Source: Brachionus manjavacas (lineage: Eukaryota; Rotifera; Eurotatoria; Ploima; Brachionidae). From it: a stretch of DNA of 64,000 bases. The notes beneath the pieces are model-generated. The model made no database searches, was not told the origin of the DNA, and saw only the letters and a program-made list of their open reading frames with translations. The DNA lies in contig JAHQIY010000005.1 in the NCBI GenBank assembly GCA_019054805.1, forward strand, positions 6,865,501 to 6,929,500, read 5' to 3'. Positions 22,205-33,900 of this stretch are shown in pieces; positions within the stretch are counted from its first letter, which is position 1; every line of letters starts with the position of its first letter. Position numbers and translations under genes: made by a program.

Positions 22205-22330
22205 AGAAGCAATTAACAATCAGTTTTTTTTTAATAATCATTTTATTTATTCAATTAATTAATTTTCAATTATATTTTTTTTTGTCAAACTGAAGTTCTA
22301 AAAATTGAGTTCATCGAGGACGATGCAATC

Positions 22331-22342
22331 TTAAACGGGGGG
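22331..22342 (+). promoter_or_regulatory. Polypurine tract of Gypsy copy 2
   Basis: The sequence ttaaacgggggga, three bases before the 3' LTR, is the expected priming site for plus-strand DNA synthesis. Confidence 0.65.
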
Positions 22343-22345
22343 ATA

Positions 22346-22619
22346 TGTTACCCTGAATAATCACTTATTCATCAGCTTGTCAACTGATGCACAAAGATAA
22401 GTAAGAATTATACTTGTCACGTATCTCAGAAGTTAGACGCTTCGAAATGCTGACATATACATTAAGCATTAAGCTCACATCTTGAGTTAATTATAAGCTC
22501 GTGTTCTTGACACGAGCGTATAGGTATAAATAAGAATTCCATTCTTAGAACTTCAGAACGTTCAATATCTTAAATAAAGCTTTTAAAGATTAAACATTGT
22601 TTATTATAAACCGGTTACA
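22346..22619 (+). repeat. 3' LTR of Gypsy copy 2
   Basis: 274 bases with the same ends as 16,549-16,819. It is followed by tatt, the copy of the 4-base target duplication. Confidence 0.9.
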
Positions 22620-22755
22620 TATTTTTTTTTTGTGTTCTATTTCTGAAATAAATATTACAAACTGAATTTGTTAATTGTTTATTGATTTTGTTATTTTTTT
22701 TCTAAATTAGTGAAGATTTTTACTAAATTTGTGATTTTTTTTTAATTTGTGGCGC

Positions 22756-23047
22756 TGTTATAACCCAAATTGGATGTCATTTTAAATTTGTGTTATTTTA
22801 AACAGTAACAATATTTTTTTCTTCAGCTACATTAGCTATTATTTTCTGGTCATAATTTTTCATATATAAATGCTTGTTTTTCACTTATGAGAGGGAGATT
22901 ACATTTTCAAAAATAAAAGTTTATAATTTAAATTCTACTTTGTTTCTCTTATTTGGTCTCTCAACTCAACCAAGGATAAGTCATCCAATAGCCCCCGTGT
23001 ACAGACTTATCAAACAATTAATTATATAACCAAACACGATTATAACA
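22756..23047 (+). repeat. Probable 5' LTR of Gypsy copy 3
   Basis: 292 bases that start tgttataac and end attataaca, perfect short inverted ends as in LTRs. They are followed directly by the primer-binding site. No second copy is present after the coding part at 25,448, so the 3' LTR is lost or too diverged to see. Confidence 0.6.
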
Positions 23048-23049
23048 AA

Positions 23050-23062
23050 TGGTGCCCAACGG
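23050..23062 (+). promoter_or_regulatory. Primer-binding site of Gypsy copy 3
   Basis: Two bases beyond the probable LTR, tggtgcccaacgg is a typical LTR-element primer-binding sequence (TGG start). It differs from the site in copy 2, so the two elements use different tRNAs and are separate lineages. The next bases run straight into reverse transcriptase, so the leader, gag and protease are deleted. Confidence 0.55.
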
Positions 23063-23090
23063 TAGTTTAATTAAATATTTTAGTTAAACA

Positions 23091-25448
23091 GAATGGTATA
23101 CCAAACTCGATCTATACAGTGGGTACTTCCAAATAAAATTAGATGCATCAGCCCGTAAATACACTGCATTTTCATGTGAACGCGGCTCATTTGAGTTTGT
23201 GGTCCTACCAATGGGTTTAACGAATGCTCCTGCCTCATTTCAAAGAGCAATGAATGAAGTCTTGGAAGCAGCAATCAAACAAGGGTTTGTAGTAGTTTTT
23301 ATTGACGACATTTTGATACATTCCTTTGACCTACAAAGCCACGAAGAACTCGTTAAAACAGTAGTAGGAATTTTGAAAAAACATGGTCTTCAGGTTAAAC
23401 TCAAAAAATGCGAGATTATGAAACAAGAAGTCGCCTTCTTAGGTCATGTTGTCGGTTTTGGGTATATAAAACCGGATCCATCTAAAATTGAAGCTCTCTT
23501 TCAATACCCAAGACAATTTAACCTAACACAATTACAGAGTTTTTTGTGACTTGCCCAATTCTATAGAAAATTCATGGAGCATTTTGCCCACAAAGCAGCC
23601 CCACTTTACAGACTAACAAGCAAAGAAAACACAAAAACAAATAGGGGTAATAAATTAAATTGGAACGACAAATGTGAAGAAGCATTTAATCTGATTCGAA
23701 ATGAATTAACTTCAGACACTGTCTTGACGTTACCAGATCCAAATAAAAGATTTAGGCTAGACACAGACGCTTGTAACACAGGTGTAGGTGCAGTGCTGTC
23801 CAAGGAAGTGAATGGTGAATTTCGACCTATAGCCTATTTTTCCAAACAATTAAATAAAAGTCAGCAAAATTATTCAACGACCGAAAAAGAATTGCTTATT
23901 CTAGTACTGGGAATGGAGAACTTTCATTCTTTTCTTTTTGGACGTGAGTTTGATTGTTATGTGGATCATCAACCTCTGTCCTGGTTACTAACGTGCAAAA
24001 AGCCAAACTCCCGTCTAGCAAGATGGTTAATTCGAATTAGCAATTATACGTTCAAAATCCATTACAAGAGTGGTAAAACTCACAAAAATGCAGATGCATT
24101 GTCACGTTGGCCATTACCAATCGACGATGAAAACGTAAAAAGAGAACAATTACAACATGTAGCTGATGAAAAAGAGCCAAAAGTGGTAATCAATTTAATC
24201 GATTTGGTCGACAAAGAACAGGACGGGAAACAATTAAGAATTACGCCAAGTGAACATAACAAGGATCCGTGCATAAACTGGGTCAAACAATTACTACTCA
24301 AGAATGGTGAAATTCGCCCAGAAATCACACAATTCGAAACAAACTTTCGAAAGAGATTATACGATCTTTACGAAAACCTCTACATTGAAAACGGTTTGTT
24401 GTTTTTAAACAAAGAGTGTGGCTCAAAAGTTGTCGTTTTACCTAAACATCTTTTGCTCTTAACTATTGAAAAAGTACACAATTCAATACTTGGTGGTCAC
24501 TTAGGTGTAAGTAAGACATACAATAAACTCAAAGATCGATTTTATGCACCAAAATTAAAAAGTAAAACAATCAAATTCATTAAAGAGTGCCTAACGTGCC
24601 AAAAAATTAAGCAGCCCAAACAATTACAAAGAGCGGGCCTTCAACCAATTCGACCCAATAAGCCACTACAACTAATCACAATCGACATCACTGGCCCGCT
24701 ACCAATCTCAAAAAATAACAATTACGATAGAGAGACACCTTTCGATTTTTATATAAAAGAGTTGAGAGAAAAATTCACTGAAGTGTACAAATGTGTTCAA
24801 ACAACTACAGATTCAAAAGTTGAAAAGAGTAAAGTTTACCATAACCGAAACATAAAACCAAATGAGTACAAGGTAGGGGACTTGGATATGTTAAATATTC
24901 CCAAAGTTAAAGTAGGACTTGCTAGGAAATTAGCTCCTAAATGGGAAGGTCCATTCATAATTCTACAAAGATTAGGACCAGTAAATTATAAAATAAAAAA
25001 GGCCAATCAATTGAAGGCTAAAGTTAAGACAGTTCATCATAATCGTCTCAAGAGATTTTTCGGCAATGTGAAGGAAGGTTTGAGTGATGCCAAGTCCGAA
25101 CTGGAACAGAAAATTCCAATAAGAACAAAACAATCTAGACGACGAAGAACTAAGATGAATGATAAACAAACAAATTATTCAAACTCACGAGCCCAGCATG
25201 ATAATTCTGAAAAGGTAAATAAACAATTACAAGAGGATCAGACCACCCTCGCGGTTGATGTTTTAGTACCAGAAATACAACCCATTCAAATAAACAGTAA
25301 CACCTTTTCGGAAGACGAGGCTGAAACTGAGCCGGAATCCTCAGTTGACAGGTCATTTCAACCAAACTATTATCACACTACCAAAATGGCAAGTGATCAA
25401 GTACAACTAAGAAAAAGTACAAGAGTTAGAAAATTTTATCAGCAATAG
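23091..25448 (+). pseudogene. pol of Gypsy copy 3: RT, RNase H, integrase without its core
   Basis: One frame, open except for a TGA at 23,547, encodes EWYTKLDLYSGYFQIKLD (mid reverse transcriptase), the FIDD box (about 23,302), LGHVVGFGYIKPDPSK and a complete RNase H with RLDTDACNTGVGAVL, STTEKELLILV and NADALSRW (about 24,090). The integrase zinc domain H-H-C-C follows (HNSILGGHLGV ... ECLTCQKIKQ), then TIDITGPLPISK (first catalytic Asp). At about 24,720 the sequence jumps to the integrase C-terminal GDLDML and KWEGPFII modules, so the rest of the core is missing. The first half of RT, gag and protease are also missing. Apart from these deletions it is well preserved, so decay is recent. 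Confidence 0.85.
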
Positions 25449-27040
25449 AAGTAATCTTTTTGCTTGAATGTTAGAACACTTACTTCTTCCAGGTAAAGAA
25501 CAATACTCTATTTGCATTGAAATTTGGACCTTTTACTATCAATTAAGGAAAAACGAATTCAAATAGAATTATATATTAAATGAAAGGTCTTCGACTCATC
25601 TTTCGGCAAAATTATTTAATTTTTTTGATTTCCAAATAAAAATGTCAATTTTGGCAAAAAGAAAATGTCTTTTTTTACAAAATAAACTTTACAAATGAAT
25701 TTGCAACGATTATTTTTTAGCTAAAAAATATAATGCATTTTTTTCCTTTCAAAAACTGTTCATTATACAGTATTTTTTTTTAATTTCTAAACACAACTTC
25801 ATTTTAAATATGTATTCAGATTTGACTTAATGATTTTAATTTTGCTATTCCAAATATCTAATCAATTGGTGCTGTGAAATTCAAATATACATCGAAAAAA
25901 TATATAAAAATATTTCCTTTTTTGATAAGTTAAAATTAAATTAAATAAAATTGGTCAGGTCGGGAAGGTGAACCATAGTTCACTTATTATGTGAAAAATT
26001 CTTTTTCTCGGGTTTAGTGAACTATTTGTTCACTGTTCCTAATTTAAAAATATAGGTAATATTGAAAAATATAAATAAAATGACATAATTTGAGAGATGG
26101 AAGAAATTGAGTATAAGCTGAGTAATTCATTTTATAAAAAATGTCCACACATTTTATGTATTAAGAACAGATTTAATAATAAACTATTTTTTGTTTTTAC
26201 TTTTTATTATTCGCCAAATATTGTACATTTATTTTAAAATTTTTTTTAATATCTCAAAGAGATGCTGACAATTTATTACAGGGGATGATCTTAATGCAGT
26301 TGAAGCACATATTTAGTAAAACATTTAGTTAAGCTTTCGAATCTACTTCAATCCAAAAGTTAAGGTTTTTTAACTAATATCGATGAGTAAATCTCATAAA
26401 TATCATTAATATTGCTAAAGAAGTGTTCCTCTGAAACCATAAAAATCTTTTGTTAACCTAATTAAAAAATTATATTAATTACAGTTTATATTTGAATTTT
26501 TAAAAACCTAATAAAATGATAAATAAATACCCTTTTTTCGATTTTTACGACTAGAATTAATTATTTTAAATCATTAATTGAAGATTAATTTTATAAGTTT
26601 ATATTTAAGTTTTACAATTATTTAAGACTTTTATTCTTGCTAAATAATTTTTTTCTAGCAAAAATATATTTTTTACACAAAAATATTGTTTTTAATATTG
26701 ATCCAATTCTCATGCGTGACAAAAAATGAATTTTAACTTTTTAGAACAAAAATTAGTTTTTATACAATAAAAATGATTTTCATTCCAAATATTTCATAAA
26801 AAGCTACATGTTTGGATATTAATTTAGATTGTATTTTTTGCAAATAATTTCTTATCTTGAGGGAAAATTATTTTTTTTGAATAAAAATTATCCTTATTTG
26901 AACAAAAATTATCTTTTATACAAAAATGTTTATTTTTAGTACAAAAATTTGCTAAAAAAACACATGTTTCAATTTTAGTTTAAAATGTTTTTTTGGAAAA
27001 TAATTTCTTATCTTTAGGAAAAATTATTTTTTTTGAGAAA
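25449..27040. other. A/T-rich spacer, no gene seen
   Basis: No frame resembles a known protein. A gttcac-rich stretch at 25,955-26,035 (ggtgaaccatagttcactta ... tttgttcactgttcc) recurs in related form near 33,465-33,550 and 34,020, so it is probably a repeat-family fragment. From about 26,680 the sequence passes into degenerate aaaaattatct units leading into the minisatellite. Confidence 0.5.
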
Positions 27041-27640
27041 AAAAGATCTTTTAAAAAGCAAAAATTGTTATTATTGAGAAGAAATCATCTTTAATTTTGC
27101 AAAAATCATCTTTTTTTTAGCTGAATTATTTCTTTTTGAGAAAAAATGATCTTTTTTCAAGCAAAAATGATCTTTTATTTTGCAAAAATTATTTCTTTTT
27201 GAGAAGAAATCATCTTTTATTTTGCAAAAATCATCTTTTATTTAGCAGAATTATTTCTTTTTGAGAAAAAATGATCTTTTTTCAAGCAAAAATGTTCTTT
27301 TATTTTGCAAAAATTATTTCTTTTTGAGAAGAAATCATCTTTTATTTTGCAAAAATCATCTTTTATTTAGCAGAATTATTTCTTTTTGAGAAAAAATGAT
27401 CTTTTTTCAAGCAAAAATGATCTTTTATTTTGCAAAAATTATTTCTTTTGAGAAGAAATCATCTTTTATTTTGCAAAAATCATCTTTTATTTAGCAGAAT
27501 TATTTCTTTTTGAGAAAAAATGATCTTTTTTCAAGCAAAAATGTTCTTTTATTTTGCAAAAATTATTTCTTTTTGAGAAGAAATCATCTTTTATTTTGCA
27601 AAAATCATCTTTTATTTAGCAGAATTATTTGGATTCCTCT
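27040..27640. repeat. Minisatellite with a 125-base period
   Basis: The word gagaagaaatcatctttta starts at 27,075, 27,201, 27,326, 27,450 and 27,575, spacings of 126, 125, 124 and 125 bases. Between these, ttatttagcagaattatttc, gatcttttttcaagcaaaaatg and ttttgcaaaaattatttc recur in fixed order. Each unit is itself made of half-units with gagaa..aaat.atctttt. The middle copies are nearly identical, with only the atgatc/atgttc difference and a one-base deletion. The left edge fades into degenerate units. Confidence 0.9.
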
Positions 27641-29979
27641 CTTCAAGATCTACAAGAATATGTGGGATGTTTAAAAAAAAAAATATAAAAAGACTGACAT
27701 ATTTCGGTTTTTCAAATTACATCACCGAATTTACATTAAATACATTTAGGCTGTGTTACCAAATGTATTTTTTTTAAATAAATTTTTTTACAAACTTTTA
27801 AAAGATAGTTAAAAAACTTTGCTTTGATTTAATTATTTTTGCTCTTAACTTCACCGCCGCTAAAAATTCGCTAACTTTTTTGGATTTTTAAAGAAATTTT
27901 GAAAACAGTGATTACAGTGTATTTTTGGTTTTACGATATCAGATTTTATGTTTTTTTTTTTCGAATTTATGTTAAAAAAAGTTTACTCTTTTGCGTTTTT
28001 CCAAAATAGGCTCAGTAGTTTTTTTAACCCGACTTTAAAAAAGATTAATAAAATAGTGGAAAAAAATCAATTTAGTGTGAAAAAAAAAGTTTTAAAAAGA
28101 AAAAACAAAAATTGTAATCTGATTCGTGCAATAATTGATGATATAATTGATAAATAATTTCCTTTCATATTCTCTAAGAATTTAATAAATGTTTTCTTAA
28201 TTAAATAATCTTTTTGTAAATCATGAATTTTTTGAAAAGAATTTTGAGCTAGTAAAATTTAAATTGGCAAAACTTTCAATTGGGTTTTCCTTCCCTGTTT
28301 CATTCAAACCATTCAGAAAAATTCCTTTGGATAGTATAAGGGGACACGTTTAGGTATTTCATAAGATAAATATTTTTTATTTAACTATTTGAAATAATGA
28401 ATTTAAAAAAATAAATTTTAATATTTTTTCTAATAATAGAGAGCAAAAAAAATTTTTCAAAAGAAATCACTTGACATGTCATGTCCGGTTTATTTATATA
28501 TATAAAATTTTAAAATGTCCCTTTTTTTTAACTTTAATAGATTTAAATATTTTAATTGATTTTAAAGAAAACTTACTTTTCTAAAATTTATAATTTATTT
28601 AAGTTTGAATGAATGGATATAAAAGTTAAAAATTTGAATTTTTGAATTTACTTAACCTGAATTATTTAAATTATTGTCTTTTTTTGTTAAAAAAATTAGA
28701 GATCAATCCTTTTAATGTTAATTTGATAATGAACCATTATTAGGCATTACATGTCTAGTAATGTTTAGTTTTTTTTTGTTTCAAATTATCAAATTCATTA
28801 GATTAATTAAGTTTTAAAATTTTAAATGATTCTTTTAATCTTAAAATTTGATCTTAAACTTCAATTTGCCCATATCTAAATAATTTTTGGGATGTTGTTT
28901 AATTTTTATCATTTAAAAAAAAACTGATTGGGAAAAATCGAGTAAGGATTAAAATTGATAGATATTTTTATAAAAATTATGGTCCGCAATGAGTAAATAA
29001 TGAAAAAAAATTAAAAAAATGATAACTGATCTGAAATAAATTTCCGTGAACTTAAAAATGCAAATTTCATTGGCAAATTTATTAAAATTAACTGATATTG
29101 CTTTTAAAATAAAGTTTTTGCTATTATAAATTTAAAACTGAGATACTGTGAATTTAGAAAAAATCAATAATAATAGTCTGAAATCGGAACAACTTATTAG
29201 ATAGCCTTAAATTTAAAAAGAAACTAATTAAAAATGACTTAAGAAATTTTAATTTAATTATAAGGGACATCAATAGGGTTAGTCGACCGGTTAGAAATCT
29301 TACCACTAAATTCACAGCAATTGAACAAATGGCCAAATCAAAAAGTGGAGAAAAAACCTTGGAATATTTTAACTCAAGATTAATAAATTGAAGTTGTTGA
29401 AGTTTTCAATAATTTAGCTTTGAATTTTCAATAACACAAATTTAATTTATGAAAACTATATGTTTGAAAATTTGAATTATTCAACGTAAATAACTTGTTT
29501 GTAAATTTTTTCAATAACAATTCAATATCAAATAACAATTAAATCAATAGCTCTATACAATTTATATAATTTTATTTATTTTTAATAAAGAACTTTTTTT
29601 AAGTTATGTCTTTGGCTTTAATTTTAGTGGGTTTTAAATAGCAAGTCTGTGCAAATTGCTGATACATCACCACATTGCCAAAAAGCCAGTGATTGACTCG
29701 GAGATTCTACTTGCTAGAATGTCACAGAAAGAATTTCTAACTAACAGGCTCAGATGTTATTCATTGCTTTTAAATAATTCAATACTTGATATTCTGAAAA
29801 ATGCATTGTTTTTACGATTTTTTTTTCTCGAATAAAATGCACTTTTTAAGGTACTATACTTTTAGTTCAAAAATATTTGAAATAAAAATAGCCTTGGAAC
29901 AGCTTTGATTTTTATTTATAAAAGAATTCATAATAATTAATTAATTATATTTTTTTTAAGTACAATTTTAAAAAATTTT
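27641..29979. other. A/T-rich spacer, no supported gene
   Basis: A 69-codon frame at 27,948-28,157 is Lys/Phe-rich low-complexity sequence without resemblance to anything. A 60-codon frame at 29,154-29,336 (minus) is likewise unsupported. No RNA gene was recognised. The stretch may hold the 3' untranslated part of the gene that ends at 29,980 on the minus strand. Confidence 0.5.
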
Positions 29980-30633
29980 TCATTCATTTTTTATGCATAA
30001 AATATCGTACGTCATGTATGTGAGTTCTACATCTTTAAATGGAACAAATATACGGCTAAATTCGGGGTCTATTTTTCCAAACAATTCTGGAACATGTTCT
30101 TCATCATAATGCTGCCAATAACCGTCTTTATAAATTGCTGGAATCTCTGATTTTACACTTATCTTTCCAATATACAAATTTCGATTCTCCGAGTTGTCCA
30201 AAGGAATTTTGAATGCTTTTTGTGAAATATTTCTGAGCCGAGTTGTGACCCATTCAAAGCTATTGAAATTTTCAATGGACAAAACAAAAAAATTGTCTTT
30301 AAAATTAAACGATTGTTTTTTATAAGACACATTTATTTGCCATTCATCAGTATTTTCATTTTTAAAAACATTTCCAATTAGCTCCAAATTTTTCCTTTGA
30401 TTATTCTCATTATTAAAACAATTATTTGTCAAAACTTTTCCAAAAAAATATTTTAATGAAATATTTGGATCAATTGGATTTTTTCTATTCATCAAATCGA
30501 TGAATTGATCTCTTGACAACCATTTTGTCTCTACATTTAATGCTAAATTTGCTTTGCTCATCTTTAAATATCTAATAAACTTAAAAAATTTTTTAAATAT
30601 TTTTTTAAATAAAAATGTTGTTCGGGAGTTCAT
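29980..30633 (-). CDS. DM9-like repeat protein
   Basis: A 217-codon ORF from ATG (30,633). Its C-terminal half has the pattern of a DM9 repeat (DUF3421): SFEWVTTR, a shifted Ala/Phe step, NLYIGKISVKSEIPAI, then LFGKIDPEFSRIFVPFKDVE and TYMTYDILC. Compare W-V...A...LYVGR...PGK...E..YEVL in known DM9 proteins, which in molluscs and insects act as lectin-like cytosolic or secreted binding proteins. The first 24 residues are basic and hydrophobic (KKIFKKFFKFIRYLK), so the true start could be the second ATG at 30,561. WLSRDQFIDLMNRKNP near the start resembles FLNRDQFLELINKIKE in the neighbouring EF-hand protein, whose stop is 73 bases upstream. It is either a separate gene or a former extension of that one. 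DM9 assignment is by eye. Confidence 0.5.
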   Translation of the reverse strand: MNSRTTFLFKKIFKKFFKFIRYLKMSKANLALNVETKWLSRDQFIDLMNRKNPIDPNISLKYFFGKVLTNNCFNNENNQRKNLELIGNVFKNENTDEWQINVSYKKQSFNFKDNFFVLSIENFNSFEWVTTRLRNISQKAFKIPLDNSENRNLYIGKISVKSEIPAIYKDGYWQHYDEEHVPELFGKIDPEFSRIFVPFKDVELTYMTYDILCIKNE

Positions 30634-30706
30634 ACCAAACTAAATGTATTTAAAATAATAGATTTTAATTTAAAACTTTATTTTTTTAATTAAAATCGTA
30701 TCAATT

Positions 30707-30941
30707 TCAATCATCATCTTCGTCGCTCTCATCATCACTTCTATTTTCTTTTATTTTATTAATTAATTCCAAGAATTGATCTCTATTTAAGAATACATTT
30801 GATTTTTTCAATTTTTTCAGCGCATATTCAAGAGCATTTTGATTTTTTAAAATATCTACAGGCATGCTTTCGAAAATCTCTCTTATTTCATCCTCGTCTA
30901 AGGTATTGTTTTTATCCTTATCGGCATAATCAAACAAAAAT
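30707..30941 (-). CDS. Exon 11 of the TLDc/EF-hand gene: last EF-hand and acidic tail
   Basis: It opens KFLFDYADKDKNNTLDEDEI, an EF-hand with loop D-K-D-K-N-N-T-L-D-E-D-E; Asn replaces the usual Gly at loop position 6. It continues with LKKSNVFLNRDQFLELINK and ends in SDDESDEDDD and a TGA stop. The acceptor is the AG at 30,942-30,943. This choice is supported by the matching position and phase of exon 7, which also opens straight into an EF-hand (FFFDYADKDKSGT). Confidence 0.75.
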
Positions 30942-33900
30942 CTTTTTTCGAACAAAAAATTCTTAGAAGTAAAAAAAAAGTAAATTTACTTGAAAAATGA
31001 GTCGTTTCCTTCATTGAAAAGAGACATGCATTTCAAAAAATCGCCAAATTTAAACACTCCAGTTTTATCTAAATAAAATTAATTAAAAAATTTTAATAAT
31101 TAGTTTTATTAATTAAAACTACTTTCATCAAAATAGAAAAAAATCTTTTTTAAGAAATTAATGTTTTCTGTTTGGGCATTTTCTCCAAAGCTTGATACAA
31201 ATTGAATGTATTCGTCGATTTTCATTAGGCCATTAACTGCTTTTGACTTTAAATTATCGTGAATTATTTATATATCAAATATTTATTTTATTTAGAAATT
31301 TTACCTGAAATATGTGATAGAGATTTGTCAAATAACTCGCTTTTATTTGATATTGTTTTTCGAAAAATTTTATTTCTTCCTTTAGAGTAAAAAAAGTTTA
31401 AACTAATTTATTTAAAATTTAGACTAAAAAATAAATAATAAATGGTCTACTTGATCAAATATAAAAACTATTATATAAATAAAATAAAAAAAAAAAAGCT
31501 AAAAATGGTGAAACAAATTGTTTAGTTTATGTTTCAGACAATCAACATTCAAATCATTCAAACGATGAAAATTCTGCTGCTATTGCTGCTTTCTCCAGGC
31601 AAAGGAAAAAAATGTATATTTTCGATCACTTGGACTGACCAAAAAGATTTGTTACCACAGGAATTTTTTTTTGAAAAATGTGGAGCTGAAATGACCAGGA
31701 GAAGATACTGGGCTTGTCAACTAAATTTGGTAAAAAATAATATTTTTCGTGGAAGAATTAATTAATTTTTTTTTTAATAATTTCCAATCATTGATAGATC
31801 TTCAAGGGGACTTAAGACAAAGTATCAAATTGGTCAACGAATTGGTCTACTCAACTTAATACTGATAAATGTAAAGTTGTGCACTTTGGTTATTCAAACA
31901 CAAGGTTTGTCTATGAAATTAAGTCAGAGAGTTTGGATCGACAACCCTTGGCAAAGTCGATTTGTGAGAAAGACCTCGGTATTTATATCCAAAACGACTT
32001 TAAGTGGGACGCACAAGTGAAAAATTGTACTGCTCAGGCAAATAGATTTTTAGGAATGATAAAGAAAGCTTTTAATTTTCCTAACCAAGAAAACATCAGA
32101 TTAATATACACATCATTGGTCAGACCTCATCTGAAAAATGCTATCAGTTCGTGGTGCCCGTTTTTTGAAAAGGATACCGCGGAGCTTGAAAAAGTAAAGA
32201 GAAGAGCGACGAAGCTTGTTACGGAACTCAAACATCTCGAATACCCGCAACGACTCATGAGACTAGGCCTAAGTGACCTGAAGACGCGAAGGTTGAGAGG
32301 TGATTTGATCCAAATGTACAAATTAGTAAATAAAATGGAGAAAGTGAATTTTGTAAACGACATAAATTTTCGATCTGGGGCTGACTCAAGCTGCGCTTAC
32401 AATCTTAGAAGGCACAAAAAAAGTAAAAAATTGTCTTCCAAGATTTAACTTTTTTGTTAACAGAGTTGTGAACGATTGGAATAAATTGCCAGAAGAGGTT
32501 ATTGAAGCAAGAAGCCCGAACAGTTTTAAGTCGAAGCTTGATGACTGGTTGGCGAAAAAATGTGTAACGACTGCTATAGTTCTATGAGCTCACTTGAACT
32601 GGTTTCAAGTTGCAGTTTATTTTACTACTACTACTATTTAGATTATTTTTTCTAATTTTTTTGAAAAATATTCTAAGAATTTAAATTTTGTTCGGAGTTT
32701 TTGAATGAAAATTCACAATGCCGATCTTAAATTTGATGAATAAATAAAAAATTTTAGATTATTAAAGAATTTAGAATTTATATAGAATTTGTATTTGTAT
32801 AATTGGAATAAGTATTTTTCTAAATTTTGAAAAAAATTCTAATAAATCTAATTTAAAATTTATTTTTTGAGTATTTAACTAACTTAAAATTCAGCGAATT
32901 TAATGAAATAAAATTTTTACTTCGTTTTAAATATTTCTTTTGGTATTTTTCTAATTAATTTGGTGCCAATGTGAAAAAAAAAGTGTCATTTTAATAGCAG
33001 TTATTAAAATAAAAAAATGATTTTTTATTTTTTTTTGTATTAATTGATGTAATTCTAATAAAATTGGGGTTAAAAATTAAATTTGGGTTTATTTCATTCA
33101 ATATTTGGGGTATATAAAATAAAAGTAAATATAAATGGTTTAATTTTTTGTGTTTGAATTACAAAATGTATCCAATGTTGAAATAACATTAAAAAAGTGC
33201 GATGTTTCAAATATTTTTTTCAAGTTCAAATAAAAAAATAATTTTAAGTTAATATTGCAAGCATGAAAAGCTTGTTTTTTTTTTTATAAATTTTGACTTT
33301 TGGTTTATGAGATGATGATCCTCAAGATAATATTTGTTGTTTAAAAAAACTACTTACACACTGTTTTCCATTTTTAATAAATTAAGTTTTGTTAAAATGC
33401 ATCAAACTAACGTCAATTTTAACTAAAGTCAAAATTTATAAAGAAAATATCAAAGTTTTTCGGGTCTAGTTGGTATAGTGAACTGGAAAAATTCTTGTTC
33501 TCAGGTTTTGTGAACTTATAGTTCACCCTAATCCAAAAATTGTTCACCTAATTTAAAAACTATTTTGAAATTTTTCATCTATTTAGAACAAAAATAAATG
33601 TAATATTAAAAAATAATATAGATAAAAAAATCAGTAGATCAAAAATATTAAGTTGGGCGGATTAGGTAAAATTTGAATAAAAGAAGAATCTATGTTCCCC
33701 AGAATCGAAACACTTAAGTGTTTTTTAGCGTAAATTAAGTGTAAATTTTCTATATTTGTAATTATTTATGTCTAAAGGAAAAGATTTAGGTAAGTTGAGA
33801 GCGCATTTAGGTATTTGGGATTGTTGAAAGGGTAATTCCGGATCAACCAGATCAGAGAAAATGCTATTTATAAAGCTCCTATAAATAAAAAAATATAAAA

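Larger units (their letters stand above)
16549..22619 (+). mobile_element. Ty3/Gypsy retrotransposon copy 2 with both LTRs, chromodomain remnant and env-like gene
   Basis: A 6.07-kb element bounded by two LTRs that both start tgttaccctgaataatca and end ccggttaca, flanked by the 4-base direct repeat tatt (16,545-16,548 and 22,620-22,623). Contents in order: primer-binding site, gag, zinc knuckle, protease, reverse transcriptase, start of RNase H, an internal deletion, a chromodomain, an env-like membrane protein, a small extra ORF, polypurine tract, LTR. The LTRs are still close in sequence, so insertion was fairly recent. Even so, the polyprotein has several stops and lacks most of RNase H and all of the integrase core. 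It can only have moved with help, or has decayed since inserting. Confidence 0.9.

Noticed and set aside
27040-27640. Possible CRISPR-like array because of regular repeats
   Set aside because: The whole 125-base unit is repeated without unique spacers, and the DNA is eukaryotic. It is a minisatellite.
27948-28157. 69-codon plus-strand ORF
   Set aside because: Phe/Lys-rich low-complexity sequence in A/T-rich DNA, no motif, no splice or poly(A) context.
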